A stretch of DNA of 59,902 nt from JBFWIW01 sp050253535. GTDB lineage: Bacteria; Bacillota; Clostridia; Oscillospirales; Oscillospiraceae. The notes beneath the pieces are model-generated. The model searched no databases, had not been told where the DNA came from, and saw only the letters and a program-made list of their open reading frames with translations. Where the stretch lies: assembly GCA_050253535.1 (NCBI GenBank), contig JBFWIW010000010.1, forward strand, positions 1-59,902, read 5' to 3'. Position 1 is the stretch's first letter. Every line of letters starts with the position of its first letter. Made by a program: the position numbers and the translations under genes. Shown piece after piece: positions 59,752-59,902 of this stretch.

Positions 59752-59902
59752 TTGGCAAAAATACGAGTAGGTGTTGCGGGATACGGAACGATCGGGCAGC
59801 GGCTGGCGGACGGCGTGGCGCTTCAGGGAGACATGGAACTTGTGGGCGTCGCGGATTTGGCGCCGACGCTTGCAGTCAGAGCGCTTTACGAAAAAGGCAT
59901 GC
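59752..59902 (+). CDS. Type II glyceraldehyde-3-phosphate dehydrogenase, N-terminal part
   Basis: Partial gene cut by the window end; 50 codons are visible. It starts at TTG with GGGAGG 8 nt upstream and reads AKIRVGVAGYGTIGQRLADG, a Rossmann nucleotide site, then MELVGVADLAPTLAVRALYEKG. This matches archaeal-type (type II) GAPDH rather than the ordinary bacterial GapA (INGFGRIGR). It would act on the aldolase product. Because only the N terminus is present, another Rossmann dehydrogenase cannot be excluded. Confidence 0.7.
   Translation, partial: MAKIRVGVAGYGTIGQRLADGVALQGDMELVGVADLAPTLAVRALYEKGM

Overview
The window carries the main flagellar and chemotaxis locus of a Gram-positive, probably endospore-forming member of the Clostridia. 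I would guess Oscillospirales, from the roughly 50% G+C, the SLH-anchored surface protein, the FliW/CsrA/FliY/CheC-CheD-CheV gene set and the frequent TTG starts, but I cannot fix the genus. The sequence is a scaffold: 100 N at 22688-22787 are flanked by two identical 127-base copies of the csrA 3' end, which looks like an assembly artefact.

Layout. (1) 1-4811: the 3' end of an EAL/HDOD-type signalling gene (+), then a 1367-residue SLH surface protein (-) with six tandem repeats and a sigma-D-like promoter. (2) 4836-19670 (-): fliF-fliG-fliH-fliI-fliJ-motE-like-fliK, flgD-flgE-flbD-motA-motB and fliL-fliM-fliY-cheV. A c-di-GMP-I riboswitch stands before fliF; conserved leader elements stand before flgD and fliL. 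(3) 19820-22302 (+): flagellin with a sigma-D promoter, then a decayed copy of its 3' end. (4) 22794-35073 (-): sigD-fapA-hypothetical-flgF-flgG-yvyF, flgM-flgN-flgK-flgL-yviE-fliW-csrA and a PilZ gene; leader elements stand before flgM and pilZ. (5) 35163-42587 (-): flgB alone, then a second c-di-GMP-I riboswitch with a terminator, then flgC-fliE-fliO-fliP-fliQ-fliR-flhB-flhA. (6) 42833-50750 (-): cheR, cheW, fliD-fliS-fliT-like-yaaR, and a second fliK with a miniature FlhB-tail gene and a secreted-peptidase-like gene. (7) 51037-54658 (+): cheC-cheD-cheY-cheA. (8) 55104-59902: a sugar-phosphate cluster (PfkB kinase, mannose-6-phosphate isomerase-like protein and class II aldolase on -; DeoR regulator and a truncated type II GAPDH on +).

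How the parts work together. C-di-GMP recurs at several levels: the EAL/HDOD protein, the PilZ receptor, and two riboswitches placed to gate the MS-ring/switch operon (fliF) and the rod/export operon (flgC-flhA). Tandem TGTCGAA-type boxes, matching the Spo0A 0A-box, lie next to the fliF, flgC and flgB promoter regions, so sporulation control of motility is plausible. Sigma-D-like promoters precede fliC, fliD, the second fliK and the SLH protein. FliW/CsrA and FlgM/SigD provide the usual feedback on flagellin and late genes.

The most novel element is a four-hairpin leader of about 135-145 nt, found in the same orientation and with compensatory stem changes immediately upstream of fliL, flgD, flgM and pilZ. 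It resembles in context the flagellar-gene leader RNAs described from termite-gut metagenomes (Termite-flg), but I cannot verify identity. Two families of palindromic MITE-like repeats are scattered between operons. I saw no tRNA, rRNA, CRISPR, transposase or prophage genes.
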